DNA from: Fuerstiella marisgermanici
GTDB taxonomy: Bacteria; Planctomycetota; Planctomycetia; Planctomycetales; Planctomycetaceae
Reading direction: 5' to 3'
DNA length: 64,000 nucleotides
NCBI RefSeq assembly: GCF_001983935.1
Contig: NZ_CP017641.1
Coordinates: 2,418,001-2,482,000, forward strand
In this document: one piece after another, positions 38,201 to 47,011 of the stretch
Position numbering within the stretch: position 1 is the first letter of the stretch
Layout of the letters: every line of letters begins with the position of its first letter
Made by a program: the position numbers and the translations under genes
Notes under the pieces: generated by a model
Database searches by the model: none
Seen by the model: the letters and a program-made list of their open reading frames with translations, nothing else
What the model was told of the DNA's origin: nothing

Positions 38201-39310
38201 ATCGTGCGAATACACACCGCGTCCGGCGGCCGCCAAAGACTGTTCGTGTACGTCGGAGGCAAAAATTCGGATTCGCTTCTCAATACCTCGCTTCGAAAAT
38301 TCTTCTGCAAGAAGGATTGCTAAAGAATACGCCTCCTCACCGGATGCTGTGCCCGCGACCCAACAACGAAACTCTTCCTCTTCGTGAAGGTTGTCTACGG
38401 CAGAGGGGATGACATCAAGCTGCAGCCGCTCGAAGACTTTGCAGTCACGAAAAAAGTCGGTCACACCGATAAGCATGTCGTGATAAAGAAGGTTGATTTC
38501 ATCTCCCTCTTCGGTCAGCGAATCCGCGTAGCTCTCCAGGTCCGAAACGCCTGAGAGCTTGACTCGGCGCTCAACGCGACGAGCAATCATGTCTGATTTG
38601 TAGTGTGAAAAATCTAATCCAAATTTTTGATGCAAGAGATGGAAAATCAATCGCATTGACGGGGCCATATGATCTACCAGCTCCATGCTGTCAGAATTCC
38701 TTTCCTTTTCGTGCTGTGGCCATTCCTCATTGGCCATGCGATGAAGGGTCTTCGCAATCTCACCCGGACTTAAGATAAGGTCTACAACGCCCGTGTTACA
38801 TGCACTGCGAGGCATTCCGTCGAAGTTGGCAGATTCGAGCGATTGAACAATCACGACGCCGCCGGCTGCCGCGATGTCTCGACCCCCCCGGGATCCGTCG
38901 CTGCCGGTTCCGGAAAGAATGATGCCAATCGCGTTCTCGCCAACGTTTTGCGCGAGCGACCGGAATAGTTCGTCCACGGGAAACGCCAGGCTGGTTCCTT
39001 CGGCGCGTTCGGCCAGCAGCAGTTTGTCATTCGAAATGATGACCTGCTTGCCGGGTGGTAGCAGGTGGATGCGATTTGCTTCCACCGGCATACCATCTTC
39101 GATCAACGTCACCTGCATCTGTGTGTGTCGCGACAGCAGTTGGTCCATGATGCTGTCGAAGTCAGGCGAAAGGTGCTGAACCACGATAAACGCCATTCCG
39201 CTGGTCGGGTTCAGCTCGTCGAACAGTGATTCCAACGCATTGAGGCCACCAGCAGAGGCACCGATTCCAACGATCTTAACTGGCTTCAAGTTGCCATCAT
39301 CCGATCCCAT
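35279..39310 (-). CDS. CheB-CheR-PAS-histidine kinase-REC fusion
   Basis: 1,343 residues, the largest signalling protein here. CheB domain (Ser19 in [16 protein letters not shown]), CheR domain ([43 protein letters not shown]), coiled coil ([20 protein letters not shown]), PAS_10-like domain, a PAS_3 domain ([14 protein letters not shown]), HisKA ([20 protein letters not shown], His near 970), HATPase ([37 protein letters not shown]) and a C-terminal REC domain ([34 protein letters not shown]). A strong SD (GGAGG) precedes the start at 39310. It is divergent from the CsrA-REC gene 372 bp away and is the most plausible kinase for it (inference). Confidence 0.94.
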   Translation of the reverse strand: MGSDDGNLKPVKIVGIGASAGGLNALESLFDELNPTSGMAFIVVQHLSPDFDSIMDQLLSRHTQMQVTLIEDGMPVEANRIHLLPPGKQVIISNDKLLLAERAEGTSLAFPVDELFRSLAQNVGENAIGIILSGTGSDGSRGGRDIAAAGGVVIVQSLESANFDGMPRSACNTGVVDLILSPGEIAKTLHRMANEEWPQHEKERNSDSMELVDHMAPSMRLIFHLLHQKFGLDFSHYKSDMIARRVERRVKLSGVSDLESYADSLTEEGDEINLLYHDMLIGVTDFFRDCKVFERLQLDVIPSAVDNLHEEEEFRCWVAGTASGEEAYSLAILLAEEFSKRGIEKRIRIFASDVHEQSLAAAGRGVYSHDQLGNVTPERRERFFIERQDGFHVAPELRKMVVFTPHNVIRDAPFTRLDLITCRNLLIYFTPPTQQRVLSLFHFGLKTGGTLCLGGSESLGNLRSEFQAIDETSRIFRKDREVPSTGIRGTLNRVAWTHTTDTTPPPDRDATRQLLKTYDQLLKRLNCPALLVNEKREVLHVLGGAGKYLVFSDGRPTNDVLQVIHPELRSHLSLALIHLRRDKHPVTVEPVKCEINNQVTGIALTAETFESGDEEAQTVLITLQVTDISADAEVSPTLLSAAELSNVEHLERELQFTQDNLQSTIEELQSTNEELQSTNEQMTASNEELQSTNEELHSVNEELYTVNAEHQRKIDELTELNDDIDNLLTTTNVHTLFLDSNLRLRRFTPRIAELFNLIPQDIGRRIDSFTHKLQDATLTEAIREVIRTEQPVHREIKDQSSQWYLLRIFPYLSRGTVEGAVVTLVDVTTLQVATEALKKSEERFDLAVRGSNAGIWDWQNVKQEPIWCSSRMYALLGRPPEQELTVSYWRELIHPEDEQLVMDALASHLERGTPFDIEYRMEHGASEEYRWFHMRGSADRFGADRVVRMAGSFEDVTDRRLAEEGVQKAVARRDQFLAMLSHELRNPLGAVTNATAVLASGAADESITRKALEVVRRQLNQMSRLLDDLLDVSRITHGKIELRTGKVDLRHIVEQAISVVRRSLNDADLSFSVEMPTEALVVDGDPARLEQVTVNLLTNAIKYTPAGGDIRLSLQAEGGFGVIEVQDTGVGIPRDKLQEIFSLFYQSDETLDRSNGGMGVGLTLVMAVVELHKGKVTARSNGPGRGSTFTVTLPLSTSAQLAVAGPVARPSVAIRQVVLVEDIDDAREMLATLLALRGLSVHEGRDGAEGLELIRKVRPDAAIIDIGLPEMDGHEVARRIRNDSSFDDVRLVALTGYGQDADREAVRESGFDLHLVKPLNPESLDTILSELADIQRGPAKTNV

Positions 39311-39682
39311 GTGCGACCTCCAGCGCGATGCATTTGCGTAGCGTGATGCGAAAGTACGCGATCGTCAGCTCACATCAATTCGAGCGGGTTTAATCTATAT
39401 AAATCGCGAGCAGCTTGGCGAGCCCCAGGTTGAATTCCGTACTGAATACCGGGGAATCCAAGCATTTCCCCACAGGAGTGGGAGTAGTTACCCCCACAGG
39501 CACGACCAATTCGAGTGAAAACACTCACTCGAATTGGTATGGAAGACCCGATCTTCAATTTTTTTCTTAAAAGTTTCCCTTGTCGACTAGAAACCCTTCC
39601 ATCAATATTCCTCCGTCTAGGGATCGGACACAACTCAGCAGCATGGATGCCACAAGGGCCACCCCAGGGGAAGGAATCCGTA
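39311..39682. promoter_or_regulatory. divergent regulatory region / 5' leader of csrA-REC
   Basis: 372 bp between the divergent hybrid-kinase and CsrA-REC genes. It has a perfect 13-bp inverted repeat (separate entry), a weaker GAAGA/TCTTC hairpin with a T-run at 39542-39565, and several GGA triplets of the kind bound by CsrA proteins (e.g. cacaggagtgggag, ggtatggaag, ggggaaggaat); one GGA is part of the SD at 39671-39677. CsrA-type autoregulation is an inference from these motifs. Confidence 0.5.
39505..39538. promoter_or_regulatory. 13-bp perfect inverted repeat
   Basis: ACCAATTCGAGTG (39505-39517), loop aaaacact, CACTCGAATTGGT (39526-39538). In DNA it could be an operator for a dimeric regulator controlling both divergent genes; in RNA it would be a stable hairpin 145 nt ahead of the csrA-REC start. 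Confidence 0.7.
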
Positions 39683-40423
39683 ATGTTAGTGATGTCACGC
39701 CGCAAGGATCAAAAAATTGTATTTCCAGCATTAGGGATTACAGTCACTCTGCTGAACGTTAAGGGCAACACCGCACGTGTTGGAGTGGATGCACCAAGCG
39801 ATATCGTGGTGCTACGCGAAGAGATCGCTGGCTCAGCCGCCGTCCCCGCAATCAACTCCTCCGCCGCCAACTCTCACAAGCTGCGGAACGTTCTGAATTC
39901 CATCAACCTGTACGTGATGGTCTATCAGCAACAGGTCGATGCGATGCTTCCGGAGGCAGCCGCCGCGACGTTCATGAAGATGGTTGAGTACCTTGAAAGG
40001 CAGACGGAGCAGGGAGCCGTCAATTTCAGAGTCGACAACGACGAGTGCCCCGGAATCGATGGGCGAGTGATGGTTGTCGAAGACGATCCCGACCAGCGCG
40101 ACCTGCTGTGCAGCCTACTGGCGATGCAGGGACTGGATGTTGATGGCCATTCTGACGGTCAGGCTGCACTGAAGGAACTGCAGGCTGGATGTAAACCGGA
40201 CATTGTTCTGCTGGATTGGTCGATGCCAGCGTTCGGCGGTGAATGGCTTGTCCCAAAAATTCGACGAGAGTTTGGCAGCGACGCTCCAAAGCTCTTCGTT
40301 CTAAGTGGAGCCGAAACCACGACGCGTGCTTATCGTGAAAGCGTCGATGCCTGGATCTCAAAGCCGCTCAATCAGGATGCACTAATCGCTCGCATCCGAT
40401 CAATTTATCCGGCCGCCTGTTAA
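39683..40423 (+). CDS. CsrA domain fused to H-box-like helix and REC domain
   Basis: 246 residues from the ATG at 39683, preceded by AAGGAAT. Residues 1-50 match the RNA-binding protein CsrA: MLVMSRRK, ITVTLLNVKGNTARVGVDAP, and VVLREEI, where Arg45 aligns with the RNA-contacting Arg44 of E. coli CsrA. Residues 60-110 are helical and contain SHKLRNVLNSI (His65), which looks like the HxLRNxLN H-box of histidine-kinase dimerisation domains; no ATPase domain follows. Residues 127-246 are a complete receiver: acidic pair Asp134/Asp135 (VVEDDP), phospho-acceptor Asp178 (IVLLDWSMPAFGG), Ser208 (LFVLSGAE), Lys227 (WISKPLN). An mRNA-binding regulator controlled by phosphorylation is inferred; all parts are intact. 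Longer upstream in-frame starts lack an SD. Confidence 0.9.
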   Translation: MLVMSRRKDQKIVFPALGITVTLLNVKGNTARVGVDAPSDIVVLREEIAGSAAVPAINSSAANSHKLRNVLNSINLYVMVYQQQVDAMLPEAAAATFMKMVEYLERQTEQGAVNFRVDNDECPGIDGRVMVVEDDPDQRDLLCSLLAMQGLDVDGHSDGQAALKELQAGCKPDIVLLDWSMPAFGGEWLVPKIRREFGSDAPKLFVLSGAETTTRAYRESVDAWISKPLNQDALIARIRSIYPAAC

Positions 40424-41364
40424 GACATACGGAATTGGGGTTCGTTGTGCTAGTCTCAGGATGAGGCAACTCAGAGCATGGATGCACCGATGGCATAACG
40501 TACCTCGACCCCTGCGGGGACGGCGAATAAAAACGCCGTCCCCGCTTCTGTTTCCGCCACCCCGCCGAGTACAACCAAATGACGCGGCAAATTGTGGAGC
40601 CACAGCAACGCACATTCCGCCCCAGCCAACGGGTGGATCTCACTGCTTAACCGTTACTCCACGGACGACACCCGGCGGAAAAACACAGACCGCCCCACGC
40701 CGACTTCCCCGGCCACGACTGCAGCTCATCCATGATAGATTCGCGGCCGTCGTCTGATCGGCTGCGTTTGGAGACTACGTGAAGCATCAACCATGCCACG
40801 CAGTACGCCCGCAGCATCGTCGCACCAAACGATGCGTGCCAATTTCGCTGTCAGACGTTTTCCCGCGCGGTCGTGGATAACGCAGGACATTCACGCTGCA
40901 TCTGGTTTTCGGCCGTGACAAGGCATACGTGTCGCAATCCGCGCGAGCAACGGCGCATACATGCTTTTCTTTCACAAAGAAGGCCGCTGACTACCTTACG
41001 AGAATGGTCCCGTTCGGCCTGCTCCGATTCCTTGGCGCGTTTCGTTCGCGTGGTTCAATGTGGTTTCTCGCGCATCCACAACTTTGGCGCTGTGTGAATC
41101 GTCGAGTAGCCCTGATCCGCGGCCAGCGACTCGGCATTCTAAAAAAATTCGCAACTTTCGGATGTGCCCACTTTCCGCAGGGAGCTACCAGGAGTTTGCG
41201 GCGAAATTTGAGACGCATGGTGGTCCGGTGCTCGCAGTGGTTGTCGGCTGAAGCATACTATCCGGACGTTGAGAAAATCCGTTGCGGCGAAAACCCTGTC
41301 TTAGGGGCGTGTTTGCACTTTGACCGAACTGTTGGCACGGACAATGGACTGATCGCAGTGAACC
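40424..41364. other. intergenic region, no convincing gene
   Basis: About 940 bp. Apart from the hairpin at 40514-40545 nothing is supported. An open frame at 40929-41378 (+) has a basic, Trp- and Cys-containing composition unlike neighbouring proteins and no recognised domain, so I do not call it. Confidence 0.45.
40514..40545 (+). terminator. strong GC hairpin after csrA-REC
   Basis: Perfect 12-bp stem GCGGGGACGGCG / CGCCGTCCCCGC with an 8-nt loop (aataaaaa), 90 bp after the stop codon. Only a short pyrimidine tail (ttctgtttcc) follows, so it is a likely but not canonical terminator. Confidence 0.65.
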
Positions 41365-41496
41365 ATGTCGCGGGATGAAAACTCTATGAATGACGGCTCC
41401 ACCGAAACGATTCTCGCCGGAATGAAGCCGGAGGAGTTGCCGGTCACTGACCACATCGACTACCTGAAGGATCACGTCGGATTCGACGATGCCTGA
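41365..41496 (+). CDS. 43-residue hypothetical protein
   Basis: MSRDENSMNDGSTETILAGM then KPEELPVTDHIDYLKDHVGF and DDA. Acidic, no membrane segment; a second ATG at 41386 is in frame. It overlaps the next small frame by 8 bp (ATGCCTGA), which argues for real translation of both. Not recognised. Confidence 0.4.
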   Translation: MSRDENSMNDGSTETILAGMKPEELPVTDHIDYLKDHVGFDDA

Positions 41497-41677
41497 CCGG
41501 TCAGCGGCCAAAATCAAATCTACAGAACCGCTCGCCTTCCTGAAGCTCGATTCGGTTTTCAGTGATCTGGCAGAAGACGCTCGCTTCGCCGAAACTTACG
41601 AACGGCTAGTCAAGCAGCTCTACAGCAACCCCGATGTGTCGACCCTAGTGCGACAAGTCATGGACGAAAATCGCTGA
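41489..41677 (+). CDS. 62-residue hypothetical protein
   Basis: Helical protein: AKIKSTEPLAFLKLDSVFSD, LAEDARFAETYERLVKQLYS, NPDVSTLVRQVMDENR. The C-terminal part vaguely resembles the tail of polyol (mannitol-type) dehydrogenases (FxDLAxxxRFxExYxxxLxxLY), so it could be a small independent protein or the last remnant of such an enzyme; neither is established. Overlaps the preceding 43-residue frame. Confidence 0.45.
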   Translation: MPDRSAAKIKSTEPLAFLKLDSVFSDLAEDARFAETYERLVKQLYSNPDVSTLVRQVMDENR

Positions 41678-41792
41678 TCGAGACTACGGTAGCCGCTTAA
41701 AGAAGCCACAGCTGACAAAGTGAAACTACGTCATTAAGCTCCACCGCAAACGCATTCGTTAATCTTCAACATCATCACAGGTCATTCTCGTA

Positions 41793-42632
41793 ATGTTCCA
41801 TCGACGCTACTTCATCACGTCACTGGCCATCAGTCTTGCGTGCTCGTTTTCCGTTTCACCAGCTTTGCCTCAGGACGCCAAAAGCGACCAGCCGAAATTT
41901 GGACCGGTCAAATGCGATGGTGACTATCAACATCATTTACAGGGTGTCTGTACGGACAACGCCGCTGCGATCTTCTGGTCCTTTACCACTCAACTGGTGA
42001 AGACCGATCAAAACGGAAAAGTCCAAAAGCAAATCCCCGTCGCCAACCACCATGGCGACCTGTGTTTCAAGGACGGCAAAATCTACGTCGCTGTGAACCT
42101 CGGACGATTTAACGATCCCGAAGGCAACGCCGATTCGTGGGTGTACGAGTACGACGCCAACACGCTCAATCTTGTGGCCAAGCACGAAACTCAGCAAGTG
42201 TTCCACGGCGCGGGCGGAATCGGCACAAGGAATGGCCACTTCTTTGTGGTTGGCGGGCTGCCCGACGGAGTGCAGGAAAACTACGTCTACGAATACGACG
42301 CCAAATTTCAGTTCGTCAAAAAACACATCATCAAGAGCAAGTGGACACACCTGGGCATCCAAACGGCCACGTTTCACGACGGAGTCTGGTGGTTCGGGTG
42401 CTACGGATCACCGGCGATCCTGCTGACGACCGACGCCGACTTCAAGCTGACCGGGCGCCATGAGTTCAACTGTTCACTGGGCATCGTCGGAGTCGGCCCC
42501 GACCAGTTGCTGTTCGCCAGAGGCCCAAGAAATCCCGAAAACCGCCACCTCGGCTCACTACACCTTGCCAGCCCCGACCCCAAACGCGGACTCGTGGAAG
42601 TGACAGTCGCCGTTGGGAATGACAAGAAGTGA
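41793..42632 (+). CDS. secreted hypothetical propeller-like protein
   Basis: 279 residues with a signal peptide (YFITSLAISLACSFSVSPAL). The mature part shows repeated beta-sheet/loop units (KTDQNGKVQKQIPVANHHGD, GKIYVAVNLGRFNDPEGNAD, WVYEYDANTLNLVAKHETQQ, YVYEYDAKFQFVKKHIIKSK), as in small propellers of the glutamine-cyclotransferase or SGL-like type. No catalytic set is evident. Monocistronic. Confidence 0.7.
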   Translation: MFHRRYFITSLAISLACSFSVSPALPQDAKSDQPKFGPVKCDGDYQHHLQGVCTDNAAAIFWSFTTQLVKTDQNGKVQKQIPVANHHGDLCFKDGKIYVAVNLGRFNDPEGNADSWVYEYDANTLNLVAKHETQQVFHGAGGIGTRNGHFFVVGGLPDGVQENYVYEYDAKFQFVKKHIIKSKWTHLGIQTATFHDGVWWFGCYGSPAILLTTDADFKLTGRHEFNCSLGIVGVGPDQLLFARGPRNPENRHLGSLHLASPDPKRGLVEVTVAVGNDKK

Positions 42633-42863
42633 TCGGCCAGGTTGGCCACGGTTTCAGAGTTCCCAAAAGCCCGAGACGGCGACACCGCCACCGAGTTGAG
42701 CAGGCCGGACCAAGGAGCAAAGCGACGACGTTCCGGCAGCCACAATTGCGATTAGCAATCAGCAGTCCCGGAGCGGAGCTTCGCTGGGGCCGGCCTATGT
42801 GGCTCGCTACGGGACGGGGCATTACGCGATCGAGTCGGCAACTCCCGGCAGTTGTAGGCCATA

Positions 42864-45800
42864 TTATCGCAGTCGGTCTCGCCGTTCGTCTTTCAGCCAG
42901 GAATCGAGATCAGCCTCAGCGAGTTTAAGGGCAAGCTTTGCGACAAGAGAAACCGTTGAGTGTTTGTGGGTCGTTAACTCTGTCCAGACGCCTATTTCGC
43001 GGTGATGTTTATTCGGCACTTCGGCGAAATCCATTGTGAAGTATCGGCGCGAAGCATGCGTGATGTCTTCGGGGGACACTCCATGGCTCGTCGCCACGCT
43101 GACCAGTGAAATCCATACAGGATCTGGATGCCTTGCTAAAGGAATGTCGTGGAATTGTTCTAATTCGTCGATTTCAAGCAGGCGAGCATAGACTTCTGCA
43201 GAGTCTCCCACGAAGACCATAGTCAGTTTCGTGGCGTGGTACGCGTCCGGACTGACTTTCGCGATCAATTCACATCGCATTTCTTCCGTCAGATCAACTG
43301 TAGCGATTTTAAAAGGCTCAACTCGTATGTAACGAGATGAGCGGTCGGTCTTCCTGCACTTATCTTCCAGCCAGGCCGTACGGAACTCCTGATCGGTCTT
43401 GAGTGCCTGCTCTAGACACCATTCGTCAGTCAGATGTTGTGTTGCGGCATACAGCCAGATTGCTCTAAGAGACTCTGGCAGTGGATGTTTCTCTCTGGCA
43501 TGCCATAGGCCGTGAAGAGCGTGCGACACAACGTCGGCATCGTCGTGCGTTAGCAAAGCTTCAATTGTGGCAGCTTGCAGTTCGTACATCATGGCTACGT
43601 GGTCGACCAGCTTTGGCACGTGGACGCATTCAGCGACTGCCAGCTGTCGAATATCGTCTGGCACATCACAAACGAGTCCCACCTGAACGGCTTCGTATCG
43701 AAAGTGGCCGTCCGTTAAAAGTGTTCTCAGTCGCTCAGTGGATCCTGTCTCTTTCCGCCGCAATGCCGTCACAAGTAGGTGCGTGATCAGATCCGGTCTC
43801 GCGCGCTCGGCGATGATCGCGTCAATCCAGCAAATCGTGTTGACGACGTTGTCGGCGATCGAATCGACAACCGTCTTGCAATGATCCGGCCAAGGGTCGA
43901 GCATCTGCTCTGACTCGGCGATGCACCATTGCACCCTCTGAATAACTTCCTCGGGGTTGTGGTCAGCCCATTGTTTACCTGTTGCTTTCGCATGCTCCCA
44001 CTGCCGTTGTTGTTCGTCGATTTTCCATTCAGTGTCGCCGCGTGGGCGGCCCGGAAAGAGTAGCGCGAATGTCTCATCAATGTCGATATCGAGAGAAATC
44101 TCTCCGTGTCTCGCGAGTATATTCAGAGACGTCAAAACACCTGGACGGTCAGCGGCCAGTTCACTCGTGCGAGTCAAAACAGCCGTCCCGGAACGGTTGA
44201 AGACAGCTCGTTGTTCGTCGGATACGCCGATCATTCCAAAATGAGGAAATAGCCACGCTTTGACGGCCCGTAAAACCGGCTTCCATTTGTTCAGACGCGC
44301 AGGATCCAGTATTTCAAAGATCTCGTCCAAAAACGCTTCTAAGCGCTCGAGATCTTTTGGCAGCAAGCCGCCACGACGCATCGTGAACTGCATTCGGTCG
44401 GCGGGATTCTGTTCCGTATCGTCGAATTGCGGTGAAACAATGATCGGGATAAGCGGGGCTGCCAGATTGATGTCACCGCCCTGCGCAAGATAGCTCGTGA
44501 ACGCTTCAAGCGTTGCCTTGCGACGGTCAACAGCTTCCCGCCCCGGAAAGCCGGACTGCGCCCAATCACGAATGCGGCGGATGGGGTGATCCGGAGCCTG
44601 GTTCTCGGGGCGTTTGTCCAATGGTGCTGCGGCAATTAGGTGCGGAATCGTGCTTTCAGGGCTCGACTGCAACAGGACGTCAGAAAGCTTCAGGATGAGA
44701 TTCGGACGATTCTGAATTACCCACTCCGCATGTTCAGAGGTCGAGCAGACGTATGCTCGCCAGACTGCGTCGCAATCCACATCTACAACCATTCGACGCA
44801 GCTCGTGGGCTGAAATCCGAGCACCACGGGCATGCGCGGCAATCACAGTATCCACAAGGCCGGTTGAGAGCCCAATTTCATTGATGGCGTGTGTAATCGG
44901 CACGGCTGCAGCGGAATTGAAGAAGATGTCTCGTACAAGAACACCTCGTAAGAGTTCGGGGACAACAATCAACCTCCCGTCGCCAAAGTCGACGATGAGT
45001 CCACCGAGTGCAAGATCGCGCACAATTCGTCTCACTTCAGGCTCCGACCGCCCCAACACACTTGCCGCTGAAACAATAGGCACGCCATCAGACCCACCGA
45101 GACTTAAACAGGCCAGAGCTTCGGTCGCTGATTCGCCAATCAAATCGGAAAATCGCGCCCTAACCCAACTCGCCAGCTTCTCTCCGGTCCATACCTCATT
45201 CCAGTCCGTTTTCGTTTTTTGCAGACACGCGTCGATGAGCATCATTGCTCGTCCTGGGCATCCCGATGATTGATGCACGATCATGTGAAGAAGGTGGTTG
45301 GGACCATGAATGCCAGATGCCTTGATAATCTCGACGAGTGTGTTGTCTGCCAGTTCAGGCAGCTTCAGAATTTTCGAGCCCGCAATCCCCAGCGCAGTAG
45401 CAAGCTGATCGACGTCTCCGGGCCAGCTGTCAACAATGATTTCGAAACTCAGATCGTGGTCCCGGCGATAGCTCAGCAGGAACCGTATCGAATCCAGGTA
45501 CAGAGCGCCGTCCTCGATAAGGACGGTATCCGGTTGTTGTTGAGTAATCGCATCGGCAATTGAATGCTCGTCGTTACCAGTCAGGAAAAATGCATTCGTA
45601 TGCCGCGCGTACTGTTGAAGCAGAAAGGTTTTGCCCATGCCAGGCTGGGCAGAAATAAGCTTGTCTCCGTCGGTCTGCTGTAGCCACGCAAGCTCATTGT
45701 CTCGCCCGATCAGACCGGCGCCAAAATCGGAGCGGCACGACCGTGGCAACGGTGACAGCGCCGAGAGCTTCGTCGTGCCCTGCGGTGGTCGCTCAGTCGC

Positions 45801-46334
45801 ACTGAGCCATTCTTTGACCAGACTAACGAGCTCTGAACGTTTAAGCGGACGCGATTCACTGGAGTACATCGAAAGCTGGGCGACGAGCCCCTGTACAAGG
45901 AGTTCGCGATGCTTAGGCGACTCGCTGGCAAGATTTTCCATGTGCAGAAACACATCCAGCAGATGTGCTGCTTCGCGGAGCAGTCCTTTCCAATCCAGAT
46001 TCTTTGCGCGGGGCACGCGAACACGACCAATTTCTCCGACCGCCAAAACTGACTGAGAACAACTTCCGACCAGCACGAGTTCAAGGACATCCGCTGATGC
46101 GCCGTCGTCAAGCTCCTTTGCCCATCGTTCAGCGTTCGGCTTCGTAATCTGACGTATAGAGGATTTCACCTGAGTTGCCTTCGTTCCGGCGCTGCCTTGA
46201 CGAAGGATGTCGATCTTTTCGCTTTGATGCGATGGCTCCAGAGTAACTGTATGCCAGTCTACGGACTGCAACGCTTCCAATAGTGCAATCACTGTTTGAA
46301 CGAGATAACCACGATTTCCGTCTCTGCCTGACAC
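42864..46334 (-). CDS. nuclease-like / STAND NTPase / helical-repeat protein (Avs-like defence candidate)
   Basis: 1,156 residues from a GTG at 46334; an in-frame TAG shortly upstream excludes a longer start. Residues 1-150 begin with GYLVQTVIALLEALQ and contain Glu33, Asp42 (SEKIDIL) and Gln55-Val-Lys57 (TQVKSS), the spacing of a PD-(D/E)xK nuclease of the Cap4/DUF4297 kind. Residues 200-480 form a P-loop NTPase: LIGRDNELAWLQQ, Walker A AQPGMGKTFLL (231-236), Walker B VLIEDG (271-276), then a winged-helix-like part. The remaining ~650 residues are helical (HEAT/TPR-like). Effector-NTPase-sensor order is that of Avs/STAND antiphage proteins. It is a stand-alone gene. Function is inferred from architecture only. 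Confidence 0.75.
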   Translation of the reverse strand: MSGRDGNRGYLVQTVIALLEALQSVDWHTVTLEPSHQSEKIDILRQGSAGTKATQVKSSIRQITKPNAERWAKELDDGASADVLELVLVGSCSQSVLAVGEIGRVRVPRAKNLDWKGLLREAAHLLDVFLHMENLASESPKHRELLVQGLVAQLSMYSSESRPLKRSELVSLVKEWLSATERPPQGTTKLSALSPLPRSCRSDFGAGLIGRDNELAWLQQTDGDKLISAQPGMGKTFLLQQYARHTNAFFLTGNDEHSIADAITQQQPDTVLIEDGALYLDSIRFLLSYRRDHDLSFEIIVDSWPGDVDQLATALGIAGSKILKLPELADNTLVEIIKASGIHGPNHLLHMIVHQSSGCPGRAMMLIDACLQKTKTDWNEVWTGEKLASWVRARFSDLIGESATEALACLSLGGSDGVPIVSAASVLGRSEPEVRRIVRDLALGGLIVDFGDGRLIVVPELLRGVLVRDIFFNSAAAVPITHAINEIGLSTGLVDTVIAAHARGARISAHELRRMVVDVDCDAVWRAYVCSTSEHAEWVIQNRPNLILKLSDVLLQSSPESTIPHLIAAAPLDKRPENQAPDHPIRRIRDWAQSGFPGREAVDRRKATLEAFTSYLAQGGDINLAAPLIPIIVSPQFDDTEQNPADRMQFTMRRGGLLPKDLERLEAFLDEIFEILDPARLNKWKPVLRAVKAWLFPHFGMIGVSDEQRAVFNRSGTAVLTRTSELAADRPGVLTSLNILARHGEISLDIDIDETFALLFPGRPRGDTEWKIDEQQRQWEHAKATGKQWADHNPEEVIQRVQWCIAESEQMLDPWPDHCKTVVDSIADNVVNTICWIDAIIAERARPDLITHLLVTALRRKETGSTERLRTLLTDGHFRYEAVQVGLVCDVPDDIRQLAVAECVHVPKLVDHVAMMYELQAATIEALLTHDDADVVSHALHGLWHAREKHPLPESLRAIWLYAATQHLTDEWCLEQALKTDQEFRTAWLEDKCRKTDRSSRYIRVEPFKIATVDLTEEMRCELIAKVSPDAYHATKLTMVFVGDSAEVYARLLEIDELEQFHDIPLARHPDPVWISLVSVATSHGVSPEDITHASRRYFTMDFAEVPNKHHREIGVWTELTTHKHSTVSLVAKLALKLAEADLDSWLKDERRDRLR

Positions 46335-47011
46335 TCTCGCGGGCCTTTCTTGCTAAGTAATCTCGCAATCGGCGGTGTTTGAAGCGATGGGGGGGGAGGC
46401 CGTTACACGGCTAATCCAAATGTCCCGGTGTGTTTCAGAATCACCAATAGCAGTTCTCGCCAACCAGGCAGGCCTGCACTTTGTTGGCCTTCTGAATGAC
46501 TCGGGCGAGTATAACTACTTCGCCAGTCTTCGTGGTTTCTGCGATGATGAACAGGCTGCGTTTGTCGGAGCCGTCGGCTGAATTGCTGAGGTAAACGATC
46601 TTTGCATTCATGTTGTAGCAACTGAGTTCAAGATCCCTTGAATTGCCCCGCGTAGCGTTCTCAGAAAAATGCGGAAGTCAAGTTTGCTGATGGTATAATC
46701 AGCACGCCTAGATCAGTGGGCCATCCTCTATTACGAAATAGCGGCTAAAGCAGTTTGTCGAATGAAGGGCGACCGTCGCGATCAACTGCGGGGCGGAAAA
46801 AGTTTCACCGAGTTGACTCAGCAGACGTAACTGACGTTCGGGGATTGAACGCCCATGCATTCCGTTCACGCCATGGAGTGCTCACGGCGGTGCGCATAGC
46901 GCCGCCGTCTGGGTTGGAAACGCAACAGACAGCAGGGCGGTATTGCGGAGCACGGTACTCCGCCTCAACATTACACGTCTTCTGGGCGAAACGCTCCCAT
47001 GTCATGCGCAG
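46335..47011. other. intergenic region
   Basis: About 680 bp between two minus-strand genes. A 56-codon minus-strand frame (46441-46611, MNAKIVYLSNSADGSDKRSL...) could be a small protein but has no SD and no recognised family. A short hairpin GCGGAG-cacggta-CTCCGC lies at about 46945-46963. Confidence 0.35.

Noticed and set aside
40929-41378. 149-codon plus-strand open frame
   Set aside because: No start signal, no recognised motif and a Cys/Trp/Arg-rich composition unlike the surrounding real genes.
46441-46611. 56-codon minus-strand frame (MNAKIVYLSNSADGSDKRSL)
   Set aside because: Reads like protein but lacks an SD, a family and a neighbour that would support it; kept only as a remark on the gap.
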